DNA from: Silene conica
Taxonomy: Eukaryota; Streptophyta; Magnoliopsida; Caryophyllales; Caryophyllaceae
Direction of reading: 5' to 3'
Length of the DNA stretch: 64,000 nucleotides
NCBI GenBank assembly: GCA_029255685.2
Contig: CM055312.2
Span: 28,118,203 to 28,182,202, forward strand
The notes under the pieces were generated by a model. It did no database searches and was not told the origin of the DNA. It saw only the letters and a program-made list of their open reading frames with translations. The translations under genes were made by a program, and so were the position numbers. This document shows positions 45,401 to 57,626 of the stretch, piece by piece (position 1 is the first letter of the stretch; every line of letters begins with the position of its first letter).

Positions 45401-48231
45401 TTCTCCCTCCGTCGGGGTTATTTGTTGTCCTATTCCATTTTGCCCTTCCTATTTTTGGAATGCATTTGATGAGCAATTTGATCATTCACACTCAATTTGG
45501 TCAATTTGTCATTTAATAGTTGGCTCCCTCCTCTTTCCTTGGTCTTTGTGCCAAAACTAAAGGACAACAATTGACCGGGATGGAGGGAGTATTAGATTAC
45601 AGAATTTCGCTAATGTCTTGGTATGTCTAAAACTGTTGGGTAACTCTAGGATATGTAGCACAGGGCCATCGGATATTAGCATTTGATGGATCATTTTCAA
45701 TTTAAAGGACTTCAGTGAAGATGCTGGCCCAGTTTAGTGACCAGTTGTACACATTTTATTGCAGAAAAATCTGTTTCACCTGTAGCTTTGCTTTGCAAAA
45801 CTTTGCACGTCTTTGTAAACCACATATTAAGGAAATCCATATGGCAACATATGATCTTTACCGTTGTTGACTAACTAATGATAGGTATTTTGGCCATCAC
45901 TCTTTCTGATTTTGAAGGAACACTCCGGTAAGACAGCTGATGGGAGTATTTGCATATATATTTACACGTAAAAACTTGTTTTGGTGAGAATTTAACTACC
46001 ATATAATTAATATATGACCTATGAGCATTCTTTGGAAAGGGGCAGTAGATAATTTTTCAAGGAAGAATGGCATGAACTAGATTGATTGAAAAGATTATGG
46101 CCTAGTCGTCATAAGTCAAGAATTCTTACTCTGTAGATGTTTATGTTTATGCCTAGTATTGATTTTTTTTTCTTTTCTTTTTTCTCTGTTTTGTTTAGCA
46201 CAACTGTTAAAAATCTTTTTCCTTGGCCTCCTAAATCACCATAAATGGCTGATGAATTATATTTATGGTAAATTTTGGATTTAGGTTTTCAGATTTAACT
46301 GGCGTTGACTACAGTGAAGGTGCTGTTGATCTCGCTCGTGGACTTGCTGAGAGGGATGGGCTCACTAATCTTACCTTCTTGGTACGGTTTTACTCCATTA
46401 TTTGATGGATGAAAATAAGTTTTCTGTGATTTGTATTGTACCAACTTTTATTTGTTAGACTCAAGTACAAACTCGTTCTGGATATTTGTTTTGACTGGAG
46501 TCGGCTGAAAGAAAGAGAACAAGAGCCAGCAAGATACCTCATTGGTCGACTCTTCTGGTATAATTTTCCTTAGATAAAATTTTAGGATTCAAACTTACTT
46601 TTAACTTGTGACTCCTAGACAGTCCCAGGCGTATGAAGGATGATTGAAAATGCATTCTTATAGAATAATTTTAAGATAATGTTGCCGTGAAGATATGTGT
46701 ACTGCACATTTCAGCTATCAGTCACATTTCTCTTCTCTGTGATTGTACTATGGATTCTCTGTACGATCGTTCGTGTACTGTGTGTTCCTTTAGATTCCCC
46801 CTCCTCTTCTTCTTCTCTGAGGATTTGCCATGGGGGTAGGACAAGGATCTCTTCAAAGGCCATGATGTTATCTATTGACCATATTCCTGTCCTAATAGGT
46901 TGGGAATTATTTGTGACCGTCAGGCGGTTGTGTAGGTTGTACTTTTAGTTTCTTTTGATTTTATTATTATTAGTTTTAACCTAAAGTACCCCCAACATAT
47001 TTTCTTTTTCTGGTAATTGCTGCTGCATTGGGCACTTGTCTTGTTAAGGTACTGTGGCCTAAAATGGATACGGCCTACAATGCGTACGTACCGTGATTAC
47101 CATCATATGTATTGTGTTTCTTAAATCAGGTTGATGATGTTCTTGACACAAAGTTGGAAAGACAGTTTCAGCTTGTAATGGATAAGGGGACATTGGACGC
47201 AATTGGTTTGCATCCTGATGGTCCCATTAAAAGGTATGTCCTATAATTTTTTCTTCTCCTTTTCTTGTTGAGCTTGATAGTTGACCATTTATTATGTGTA
47301 TATTATAAAGACACAAATACTGTTTTTACGTAAGCGTTACTGTAAAATCGTATGTTATCTACCCAAACACCCTTATAAGAGTTATAGTAGATGCTAAGAA
47401 GTCTTTTATGTAGGCATTTGTGTAAAAAACATGCGGTTTTATCCCTGACGTTCTGTATCTTGTTTCTTAATTTCAGGCTTATGTACTGGGATTCTGTTGC
47501 AAAATTAGTGGCACCTGGTGGACTACTAGTAAGTTCTGCTTTTGGTTTTTGTTTGGAATTAAACATCAATACTATGATTGTGTCTGGTATGGGGAAAAAC
47601 ATTATCTACCCTTTGGTTTGTGTGTGGGGAAAACGATGAAAGTGAGAATGGAAAATCAAGTTCCTCCCAAACGCAACTTATTCTCTTTTTGTAAACACAA
47701 CTTGATTTAGTGATTGCCTCATAGGCAGTCTATGTTATTCAGTCTCGTCAAGAGTTTTCCAGCTTGGGTGTGTCCAAGCGCCAGATGACTATTTTATGAA
47801 AAAATCTCTTCTCGTGCTTTTTGCTTGAAACTTTTGACATGGGTATGAGAGGTGATATGAAAGTCTGAATAACAATCAAACGAAAAAGTGGTGGGGAATA
47901 TTATATTTTACTCAATAGTTTTTTTGCCCCTCCCCACGGACCAGCCGAAGCTTGAAAGGAAAAACGGTGAAGGTATTGTCTGTTTAACGTAGTTATTTTC
48001 TAAACTTTTCCATGATTACAGGTTATAACTTCTTGCAACAGTACGAAAGATGAGATAGTGCGAGAGGTGGAGAGGTTCAACCAGAGATATGCTGGAGAGT
48101 CAAATGAGCAGGACGCTTTAAGAATTCCTCCTTGTTTCCAGCATGTTGATCATGTTCGTTCTTACCCAACGTTTATGTTTGGAGGTGTTGTGGGATCCCG
48201 TGTTGCAACTGTAGCATTTGTTCGCAGCTGA
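42499..48231 (+). CDS. EFM4: EFM4/METTL10-type protein-lysine methyltransferase, seven exons
   Basis: Exons 42499-42722, 43489-43629, 44791-44991, 46285-46381, 47130-47233, 47477-47528 and 48022-48231 give 1,029 bp, exactly 343 codons including the TGA, with GT-AG at every junction. The 342-residue product is a class I SAM-dependent methyltransferase. It has a disordered acidic N-terminus (about 1-95), then a conserved lead-in (SYWDSAYSEELENF), SAM motif I VLDLGTGNG (about 171-179), post-I LTGVDYSEGA and the family signature MDKGTLDAIGL (about 238-248). A C-terminal half follows with LLVITSCN and SYPTFMFGGVVGS. This matches the eEF1A lysine methyltransferase group (yeast EFM4, human METTL10/EEF1AKMT2). 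The plant homologue I recall is AR401; the substrate here is inferred. The ATG is the first in a good context (ACAATGGCG). The gene appears intact, with a MITE in intron 3. Confidence 0.88.
45413..45589. mobile_element. Stowaway-like MITE in intron 3
   Basis: CTCCCTCCGTC at the left and GGATGGAGGGAG at the right form imperfect terminal inverted repeats, with GTTGTCC/GGACAAC continuing inside. This is the terminal sequence of Tc1/mariner-type Stowaway MITEs of plants. The TA target is clear on the right (GAG then TA) but changed on the left. Confidence 0.8.
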
Positions 48232-49483
48232 AATAAGTATTATCTGAATGCTAATGAATACAATCTAAGTTGTTTGTGGGGGATAAATGCATTTTGAAAG
48301 CTCACTCCGGATTGACTAACACATCCTTACTAAGCTTAGCTAAGTTTACATTGTTCAATATGGTGAGAATATTTTGGGGGTGATTTGCACATATTGTCGG
48401 ATCATGAATGTATCTGAATACAATGGAATGAAGTCGTGTAGGGGCCTTGTTACCTTGTAACTATGCCAAAGATTTCTCTATATTAGACTTTAATCTTCTT
48501 ATTGTCACAAGTTTTCCACCGCTTTTGTTTCTCCTTTTAATTTTATTCTCATAAATTGGGTAAGTGGTAAGAGATTTAAGGGATGTCTGCACTCTGCACT
48601 CTGCAGCAGGTAGCAGTTTTGAATGACCGCCTCTTTGTAATTTTTATCTGTATTTATGGGGTTTATTAGCATAATAGACGGTGGTATTTGTTTGATTTGT
48701 GAATCAGCAAATCTTGAGTAAAGACTGTAAGGCTGCAGTGTAGTCTCATTGACTAGCAGTTGGTTCCTGAGAGTAAGTACTTCCTCCGCCAACAAAATTA
48801 ACCAGCAAAAATGGTTGTCTCTCCTTGAGTGCTTCAGCATCATATCTTCAAAGTATAATTGAGAGACAAGATCAATTTCCACCGAATGAAGGTGTTGCCA
48901 GTTTGTTGGTTTATACTCTATCAAGTAGCAAAGAAGACAAATTCGCAAAAGAAGCATTCAAGATAGTAGTAGTACACTAACATACTACTAATTACGTAAT
49001 GAGACAATCTCAGGGGATTCAATAATATGGTAGGATTCGAGTATCGAAGCGGTGAAGGAGAATCATACCATACAGACTTACCTTAGCGCTGCATGCACAA
49101 GCACAAGCACAAGCACAAGAACAACTAGTTGTTAGTCTTTCGTCCCACAAATGAGCAAGATGAAGCACAAGCATAACTACAAGACATTCAAGATAGTCGA
49201 GTGACTGACTATAAAAGAAAGAAAAAGGGTGAAAATGAGTCATGAAAACCTATGGCATTGACTTTGGAGCATCTCCCTCCCAACATCTCCAACATCTTTT
49301 GCTGCTCACATATTCATCATAACTCAATTTTCTGACATTGATAATTTATTTGTTTTATCAAATTATAACGTCTCCAATGAACTTGGAAACAACGATTACT
49401 AACACAAAGAACGAATCACATGTCTTTGCATTTTAGAAAAAAACATTACAAATGTTAACTTATTCATTCAAAATGCTATAATC
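48232..49483. other. Intergenic region and 3' flank of the methyltransferase gene
   Basis: The first few hundred bases should contain the 3' untranslated region. A (CACAAG)n-type microsatellite lies at 49091-49122. No gene, RNA or element is recognised in the rest. Confidence 0.6.
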
Positions 49484-49500
49484 AGGATGGTTTTAATCTA

Positions 49501-51057
49501 CAGGGGTCAAATCTTAACGATCTTTCTGATCATTTGGTGCATGCAAATGGTAATGGGGTGATTCCTGTGCTTGATCAGGGACATGCATCTGGTTCTACTA
49601 TTATTAGAGGGAATGGGGAGATAAACTCTTCTTCCGTTGACGTCGTGGGGAGTATTAATGCTTTTGTGGGTCCCTTTCAGCAGACTCAAAATGGTCAAGT
49701 GTCCAGTAATGATTTTACTCTCATTCCTATTCCTGATCATGTGCATGCTACTGTTAATGAGAGCTCTATTCCCTTGGAAGGTATTTCCGCTGTTGTAGGC
49801 TTGCATGCACTTCATTCTTCGAATCCAGTGCACGTTTTTACCTCTCAAGGTCTTCCAGGAGTCTCAAATGGTAATATGGTTAATGGTTTTGTCAACTTTT
49901 CATCTATTCAATCTGGTTTTGCTTCTTCTGCTTGGGGAGTTCATCATTCTGATATCCCTTCAAGTTCAAGACAACCTCCCATAGCTCTGATTTAGAGTCA
50001 AGATGGGCATCAGGCACCTGAACATTATGCTCCCTTTTCAAATTTGGGGGAGGGAGATCCTTATCATTCTTATACTGGGCATGGGGAATATGAATACCCA
50101 TTCAACGAGGAAGCTTATATTCTTAAATCTATTCAGTCAAGAGTGGAAATTCAATCTCACAAGGCTCGGCTGGAGGACGATATCAAGGGTTATAATCAGA
50201 ATATTGAGGCCCCTGATGACATGTTTTTATTCTATACCGAGGTTAATCCATATGCTAATCTATTTAGTAATGAATTTGAAACCTTTGATCCTTTTAATGA
50301 TGTCAGGGACAATGCTGAGGATGATTCCTCTGATCAAGATGCTTCAACACCAGATTGGCCTTTCTTTTCTTCATCTTCATCTGAAGAACTGCTGCATATG
50401 ATTTCTCCTATTTCTGATGAGCCAGTGTTTCAGGATGCTCAAGATTCTTTCCCCAGGGATGTTATTGAGCATGATGTTCCAGTTTCTGTTCCTGAAATTC
50501 CTTTGGTTGCTCCTGTTGATAATATTTGTCCCCCTCCGAGGGTTTCTTGTGATATTGTGGAAAAAAACCAAAACTCAAACTCTACCCTTGTTCTTGCCGA
50601 AATCAAACAAGAGCCATGGGATGAATTTATGGATTTGCCGGAGGTTAATGTTTCTTGTGGTAACAATGGTAAGGGCAAAGAACTAGCTCTCTTTCCAGCT
50701 TCTGTTACTGATCATGGGCTGGCATCTTCTTCTAAAGGGAAAAAGAAGAAGAAATCTTCTGTGTCTAAACGAAAGAACAAGCGTAAGTCCTTTTCTGATC
50801 CGGGTAAAGAGGGTCCTATTCATGATCTTTACAATTATGACAAAGATTATCCTACTCTTACTAATATTGCGAAAAAGCTAAAGGAATGGCGCAAGGATGA
50901 AGGGGATACTGCTGGGGAAGGAAGTTCTATGGGGTTCAAGTTAACAATTCATCCTGATGAGCAGTTTGTATCAACATCAGATTCAGAAGTTGGAGTTGAA
51001 ACTGGTTTAGGTGGTGTTTCGAGGATTGGCCCTAATCAATCCTCCGAAGGGTCATGA
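49501..51057 (+). pseudogene. LINE ORF1, C-terminal part with an in-frame TAG
   Basis: One frame runs from the truncated left end to a TGA at 51055-51057, broken only by TAG at 49993-49995. The product is acidic and poor in recognisable domains. It includes DDMFLFYTEVNPYANLF, a Lys-rich block KGKKKKKSSVSKRKNKRK, and a conserved-looking YNYDKDYPTLTNIAKKLKEW. ORF1 of plant L1 elements normally begins with an RNA-binding DUF4283 domain and zinc knuckle, which would be in the missing part. Its stop overlaps the start of ORF2. The assignment rests on position and frame rather than on a recognised domain. Confidence 0.7.
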
Positions 51058-54000
51058 AGGGGATTGCTTGGAATTGTAGGGGTTTATCTAATTCGCTCGC
51101 CCCTACAATCGCGAAGCTGAGAGCGCTCTTATATTATTATAAGTCGAACTTTGATTTTATTTTTTTATCATAAACTAAATGTACGGTGGATGCTGTTTCT
51201 CTTTTGTTTAGGCCTTTTGGTTTTGACAATGTCAGTGGTATGGATGCTTTGGACAGTAGGGGAGGCTTATGGGTTGGATGGAAGCTTTTCTTAAACGTTT
51301 TGTGCACTTATAAGTGTTGTAACTTCATTATCTTTAAGATTAATGCATGCCCTACTCGTTTCTGGTATGTTGTTTGTGTTTATGGAGCTCCTGCTAGTGG
51401 AGACAGACTTCAAGTCTGGACAGACCTGGAACATCGACTCGCTTTGTTGGACTCTCATTATGTTCTTATTGGTGACTTCAATCAAATTGAGTTCCTGGAT
51501 GATAAAATGGGTGGTTCCGTTGGAATTTCTAATGGAGCAAATTATTTTTCTGAATGGAAAGCTCGTAATGGTCTATTTGATATTCCCTTTAAAGGCCCTA
51601 AATATACTTGGTGCAATAATAGGAAGGGACTTGCTCGAATTTATGAACGTCTTGACAAAGGATTAGCATCTACTTCTTGGTTAAATCTTTTTCCTGATAC
51701 TGGGATTCGTCATTTACCTATTCAAGGTTCTGATCATGCACCTATTATTTTGGATACAAATTTCTTTGGTAAGAAGCAGAGATCTTCTATTAAATTGGAA
51801 GCTTGGGCATTAGAGTTGGAAGGTTGTTTTATGGCTTTGAAAAGAAGTTGGGTTGGTTGGGACAAGGGGTCTTCCTCTTTTAAGCTGGCTACTAAGCTTA
51901 GTAGATCCAAGCTTCATATTCATCAATGGTCACGGGAAAAAAGGGCTGAATGGGGGGCCAAGTGGTCGGAATTTGACCATCAATTGGAGTCTGATCTTAA
52001 TGGTATTTTTGATGGGGCTGGAGAAGATAGGTATGAGACTACTCATTCATCATATCTCATTTTCAATAAGGCGGCTGCTCTATATTGGAAACAAAGGGCC
52101 AAATTACACTGGCTCAAAGAAGGTGACCGTCGCACTAGATTTTTCTTCAACTCCGTTAAATGCAGATTTAATCGGAATCTTATTGCTGGTCTTAGAGTGG
52201 ATGATGGTTCTTGGATCTTCGAGGATAAAGATATAAGAGTCCTCTTCGAAAATCATTTCTCTAATCTTTTTGGTTCCTCTACCTCTTTCCCGTCTTTCGA
52301 GGATTATATGGGCTCCCATGGTGGTTTTTTTGATTTTATTCAGCGGAAACTTGGTCTGGAGGAACAAGCTCTTTTAATCAAACCATATTCTAAGCAAGAG
52401 GTTCGCACAGCCGTTTTTCAATTATCTCCTCTGAAGTCGCCTGGCCCTGATGGTACTCCCGCTCTTTTTTATCATAAATTCTGGTATCACATCAAGGATG
52501 ATATTTGTCTGGCGGTTTTGCACATGTTATCTACTGGACATATTTTGTCTGACTTTAATAAGACCGTGATCACCCTGATACCTAAGATAAGCAGTCCGGA
52601 ATCTGTTGACCAATACCGGCCTATCAGTCTTTGCAATGTTATTATGAAGATTGTGACGAAGTGTATTTCGAATCGTCTGAAAGGCCTTATGAATTCACTT
52701 GTTGGACAGTTTCAAAATGGTTTTATTCCTGGTCGTAATATTTCTGATAATGTCCTTATTTCCCATGAGCTTCTCCATCATATTTCTAGGAAAACTATTG
52801 GACTTGATGGAGAGCTGGCTTTTAAGATTGATATGAGTAAGGCTTATGATCGGCTTCAGTGGAATTTTATTAGGGCTACTTTGGTTCATATGCATTTTCC
52901 CGACTCTGTTATTTCTCTTATTATGAATTGTATTACTTCTGTCTCTTATGGTATCTCGATTAATGGGGTGGTTGGACGCTTCTTCAAACCGAAGAATGGT
53001 CTCCGTCAGGGAGATCCTTTGTCACCTTTTATCTTTGCCCTTTGTACGGAAGCTTTCTCAAAGGCCCTTTCTCATGCACAAGCTTTGGGTTTAGTCAGGG
53101 GAATTAAAGTGGCTAGAAAGGCTACTCCGATCTCACATCTGTTCTTTGCTGATGATTCTATTTTTTTTATTAAAGCAAAACCTGACTACTGTAAGGCTCT
53201 TATGACTATTATTTCTACATACTGTCAAGCTTCAGGACAGCAATTGGATGAAGGGAAATCTGCAGTCACTTTCAGTCCTAATTGTACAATGGCTACTACA
53301 AGAAGATGTCTTAAAATTCTGCAAGTTAAGCATAATCGTCCTATGGGTAAATATCTTGGGCTTCCTACTGATTTTGGGGGTTCAAAAAAACGGATATTTG
53401 CTTATATCACGGAAACTGTTACTAAACGTATCCAGTCCTGGAATAATCGGTTTCTATCTCCAGCTGGCAGACTTTCACTTATTAATTCGGTCCTCTCTTC
53501 TCTCTCTATTTACTCTCTATCGGCCTTTAAAATGCCGGTAAGTGTGACTAAGAAACTTAATAGTATCTTATCACATTTTTGGTGGAGTGGGAACGATAAT
53601 AGGAAAAGCGTGCACTGGTGTAGCAGCTTATTTTTGAATTTGCCTAAGCTTCGTGGTGGACTTGGTATTAAGAATGTTATATGCTTTAATCAGAGTTTAG
53701 TGGCTAAGATCGGGTGGAGAATTTTGACTGATGAGTCTTCTCTCATTTCTTCTACTTTGGGGCCTGTTCTTGGGATTAACAAAGCTGCTCTTTCTTCGTT
53801 TACTCGCACCCGTAGTAATGCATCTTGAGGGATCCGGAGTATTGGATGGGGTCTTGATCTTATTAAGCGTGGGATGGCATGGGATATTGGCTGCCCTTCT
53901 GAGGTCTATGTTTGGAAGGATAAATGGGTGAATGGTGATTCATTACTTAATTGTCTTAACCTTGCCCCTTCCTCCTTTGTTTGTTCCCCGAATCTTATGG

Positions 54001-55255
54001 TTGCTCAATTACAACACCAAAATGGTTTATGGAATGAAGAAGCTATTATCACTCTTTATGGGATCGACTCTCTGCCCTTTATTCTTTCCATTCCGTGCCC
54101 TCCTGAGGATAAAGGGGATGATATTTTCTGGTCTCCTTCGAAAAATGGTTCCTACTCTGTCAAATCTGGCTATGTTCTTGCTTTTGATTCTTTTTGGACT
54201 TCTCATGCTACTAACAAAGACAACCGTAGAGTTTGTTCTACCTCTTATACTTTCCTTCGAAATTTTCTGTGGCATTTGAAGCTCCCGGGAAAATGGAAAA
54301 TTCTTCTTTGGAAAATCTGCTCCAATTCTCTTCCAATTGGAAGTGAAGGAATTAAGAGGAATTTTTCATGGTCTGGTACCTGTTCGCTTTGTGGGAATCC
54401 TTCTATGGTTGAAACGCTGGAACATTGTTTCGTGATTGTGCTCTGTCTCAACGAATCTGGTTTGCTTCTGAGCTAGGTATTCGTTCTAATCATGGCGACC
54501 TCCTACCTATCTCGGATTGGATTCTTAATTGGTTTCAATTATTTTCAAACTTAGATGGGAAGTCCTTCCTCTTCACTAGTTTTGCGTGTGTTATTTGGAA
54601 GATTTGGTGCCTCCGAAATTCTATGCTCTTCCGTCCTAATGAGTTATGTTTGCGGTCATTCTTACCTTCCTTTTTGTCCTCCATTGCCTCTGAAGCGTCT
54701 GAGGTGTTTGATTGCTTTAATGTCAATGTTGTTGATAAGAAGGAATGTAGGGATGTTGATGTTCAGTCCTCGCCTGGCTTTGATAATGGCGACTTTTCTG
54801 ATTCAACTTCTCTTTGGTCTATTCAGAATTTCTACCCAGTTAACATTATAGGGTTGAAGACTTGTGCCTTTTCCTCTAGGTTGAAATGTGATGCTTCTTG
54901 GCGTTTGGACTACAAGGCTTCGGGGGGTTGGGTTATTTACGACTCTAAGTTTAATAAGTCGTTTGTTGGGGATGTGAAGTTTTGGGCCTTCTCTCCTCTT
55001 CAAGCTGAAGCTCAAGCTCTTCGGGAGGCTATTTCGTTTGCCGCTAATAATGGTTTAGGACATCTTGAAGCTTCGACGGACTGCATCAATCTCGTCTTCC
55101 AGTTGGCTGGATGCTCTGAAGTACATCAAAGCATTAAATCTATTATTCAGGACATCTTTAGGCTTTTAAGTTCTTTTCATTGTTTTTCTATTAGCTACTG
55201 TCCTAGATATCTAAATAAGATTGCTCATTCAATTGCTTTTAAGGCAATGGGATGA
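51054..55255 (+). pseudogene. LINE ORF2: endonuclease, reverse transcriptase, RNase H
   Basis: ORF2 starts at ATG 51054 (MKGIAWNCRGL), sharing four bases (ATGA) with the end of ORF1. The endonuclease domain lies at 51054-51760 (WNCRGL, VYGAPASGDR, IGDFNQIE, SDHAPIIL). A TAA at 51171-51173 falls where the catalytic Glu of the SETK motif normally is. Reverse transcriptase follows (YRPISLCNV, IDMSKAYDRLQW, GLRQGDPLSPFIF, catalytic FADD near 53148), with a TGA at 53826. A zinc-finger-type segment (KLPGKWKILLWKICSNSLP) ends in a frameshift near 54430. RNase H occupies 54880-55255 (CDASW, AEAQALREAI, STDC) to the stop before the A tail. Three lesions make it inactive. Confidence 0.92.
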
Positions 55256-55277
55256 TCTTTCTTCTTTTTCTACCGCT

Positions 55278-55303
55278 AAAAAAAAAAAAAAAAAAAAAAA
55301 AAA
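55278..55303 (+). repeat. LINE poly(A) tail
   Basis: An uninterrupted run of 26 A marks the 3' end of the LINE. Its purity suggests the insertion is not very old, in spite of the broken reading frames. Confidence 0.95.
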
Positions 55304-55365
55304 CATATACCATGCTACAAAACTTAAATCACCTTTCTCATCAATCCACCTGCATCACAATACTC

Positions 55366-55395
55366 ATTCCATTCCATTCCATTCCATTCCATTCG
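55366..55395. repeat. CATTC pentanucleotide microsatellite
   Basis: Six tandem copies of ATTCC/CATTC lie in the 3' flank of the PPR gene, between its stop codon and the LINE tail. Confidence 0.9.
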
Positions 55396-55429
55396 AAAAC
55401 AAAACAAATACCTGTCTTACATATTCCGG

Positions 55430-57327
55430 TTATAGGCAACTTGAGGCCGCATCGCTAACACACATTTTGCTAATTAATTTAACTAATTCCCTGCTCTCTG
55501 AATCTGGTAACACGCCGTCCTTTTCCATCCTTTCTTCAATTACAGGCGGCATCTTTTCAGCTTTTGCATAAGTTCGAAGATGCAAATTATAGATTTCAGT
55601 GGTCACATACCCAGCATTCCGAAGTACTGACAGCAACTTCTCCGCCCCCTTTATGTCCTGCCTTTCTTCTAGAAGCTGATATATCTCACGAACAAACGCA
55701 ATATTAGGTTCCCATTTTTTCACACTGCAAATAGCCTTTTCAAAGTAGTACAGAACTAGGTCTGCTTCATTAGATTTTAGATAACCCCGAGTAAGAAGCT
55801 CCCAAGTAGTGTAACTCGGTTTGATACCCTTCTTCACAGCCCGCTGAAAAAAGGTTTTAGCTTTTTCAATCTGGTTCCTCTTGATGTAATCTCCAATTAA
55901 TAAGTTAGAGACCCGAGAATCACCGGTGGGAGAAATCGACTCCCACTCGCTGTAGATTTTCTCTGCACTCTCTATTTCCCCGAGCTTTATGAGGGATGCT
56001 ATCATACATGTGTACTCGGCATCATTTAGTTTGTGATATAGTGACTTCATGTCCTTCCATATTCTGTCAACTCCCTCCTTATCTCCTAGATTTGTATGCA
56101 AAGTAATGAGAGAGGCATATGAAGCTCGATGTTTTTTAGATACTCTTTTTTCCATTTCCATCAAAGTAGACTTGGCTCTATCATTTAGTTCCTCCTTAAC
56201 ATACAAGCTGGTTAATATGCTGTATGTAATCCAATCTGGCTCAATTTTGGTGGTCTTCATTTCAAGGAAAACATTTTCAGCAGTTTTGACATCATTTTGA
56301 GACAGACACGCGGTTAACCAGAGGTTGTAAGAAACAATATCCGGAGTTGTAGTCGTTTTCAACTCCTGGATAAGGTTAGGAATCTTGTGGAGCTTCCCAT
56401 TTTGCAAGTACATGGTGATCATGTGATTATATGGAAGAGGGGAATTCAAATAATGACATTGGGACATTTTGTCCATCAAAGCCTCAGCTTTTTCATAGGC
56501 GCGGTGCTGCACAAATGTGTGCAACAGCGATGAAAGTGTGGGTTGCGATCTCATTTGATGAGGCATATCCAAAAAGAACTGCTCAGCAGCATTGAGACCG
56601 CGAAGTTTAGCAATCAAGTCGAGGTGAATAGCATAATCTCCAGAAAAGAGCTTAATATCTTGTTGTTTTGTCATCCATTCACAAATCTAAGGAAATGAAG
56701 CATGTTAAAGGATGAAGAGTAGTGAGAGTGTTGAGTGTATATAAGAAGAATGAAATTAAAAAAAAAACAATCTGATATATAAGTAGGCATTTTCATTACT
56801 TAAAATGCACCATCTTCCCCTTGTTGCATATCATCTTCCCCTTGGTTTTTTTTTTAATTTGCATCACCACTGGTAATCTATTACCCAGAATTAGTCACTA
56901 CCCAGAACCCAGACTTGAATTTCAATTGTTAAAAACATTAGAATCCAGAAATTTATTGGAATTTTTGATTTTGTATAAATTTGGAATTAAATGAAGCAGA
57001 AACCTGAAGGGCATGTTTGAAGCGGTTGAGACGACGAAGCTCACGAACAATGCGATTAAGATAGCACTTGCCAACCGAGTGACCTTGGTCTTTCCATTCA
57101 CAAATTGTGTCCACAGCGCTATCTTTAGGGTCTACTAAACTCAATATCTTTTTGCTCAATGTTTCTTTTCTCCATGATGATGATGATGGTGGTGGTGGTG
57201 GTGGTGATGACGACGACGACCACGATGGTCGTGCTGGGCTCATTTTCCCCAATTTTATTATTGCCGCCGTCGCCCGGTACTTGCGCACAGCGGTTACCGC
57301 GGTGGCTATCGCACCTCGCCGTTGCAT
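55430..57327 (-). CDS. P-class pentatricopeptide repeat protein, probably mitochondrial, two exons
   Basis: Exon 1 is 57327-57004 and exon 2 is 56686-55430, joined in phase 0 with a GT-AG intron of 317 bp. The total is 526 codons and a TAA stop. PPR proteins bind organellar RNA in a sequence-specific way. The N-terminus (MQRRGAIATAVTAVRKYRATAA) is basic, Ala/Arg-rich and free of acidic residues, as in a mitochondrial presequence. It is followed by a Ser/Pro run and a lead-in typical of the short At4g21705/At1g02150-like P-class group (GKCYLNRIVRELRRLNRFKHALQ, ICEW at the splice). At least eight degenerate 35-residue helical repeats follow, for example VSYNLWLTACLSQNDVKTAENVF, ITYSILTSLYVKEELNDRAKS and YTTWELLTRGYLKSNEADLVLYYF. 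There is no E/DYW extension, so editing deaminase activity is unlikely. The gene is intact; the LINE sits just beyond its stop. Confidence 0.9.
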
Positions 57328-57412
57328 TTCTCCCTCTTTCCACTACTGCACTCTACGTCTATATTTTCACTCCAAAACAACGACACTACTCACTACTCGC
57401 TAGTATAATGTA

Positions 57413-57619
57413 CTCCCTCCGTCCCGATCAATTGTTATCTATTACTTTTGACACGAAGATTAAGAAAAGAAGTGTAAATGAATTTGGACCACACAAATTA
57501 TATGGCCCCACATATAATCAAATGTCATCCACAAAAAGTTGCCAAAAATGGAAATAGATAACAATTCAATGATACACCCCAAAATGGAAATAGATAACAA
57601 ATGACCGGGACGGAGGGAG
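57413..57619. mobile_element. Stowaway MITE, about 207 bp
   Basis: CTCCCTCCGTCCC on the left and GGGACGGAGGGAG on the right, with TTGTTATCTATT and AATAGATAACAA continuing the inverted repeat, flanked by TA on both sides. It lies 86 bp upstream of the PPR start codon on the minus strand, so it may be in the promoter or leader. Confidence 0.92.
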
Positions 57620-57626
57620 TATAACT

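Larger units (their letters stand above)
49484..55303 (+). mobile_element. L1-type LINE, 5'-truncated and decayed
   Basis: Contains the C-terminal part of ORF1, then ORF2 with endonuclease, reverse transcriptase, a zinc-finger domain and RNase H, and ends in 26 A residues (55278-55303). It is oriented toward the PPR gene and ends 126 bp past that gene's stop codon. ORF1 lacks the start and the RNA-binding region usual for plant L1 elements, so the 5' end, placed only roughly at 49484, is a truncation. I could not find a target duplication. Confidence 0.9.

Noticed and set aside
48505..48957. A minus-strand frame of 150 codons between the methyltransferase gene and the LINE
   Set aside because: No domain, no codon or splice support and no recognisable similarity; it is treated as chance.
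49471..55315. A target duplication for the LINE based on ATGCTA near 49473 and 55313
   Set aside because: Only six bases agree, and they are not placed at equal distance from the element ends.
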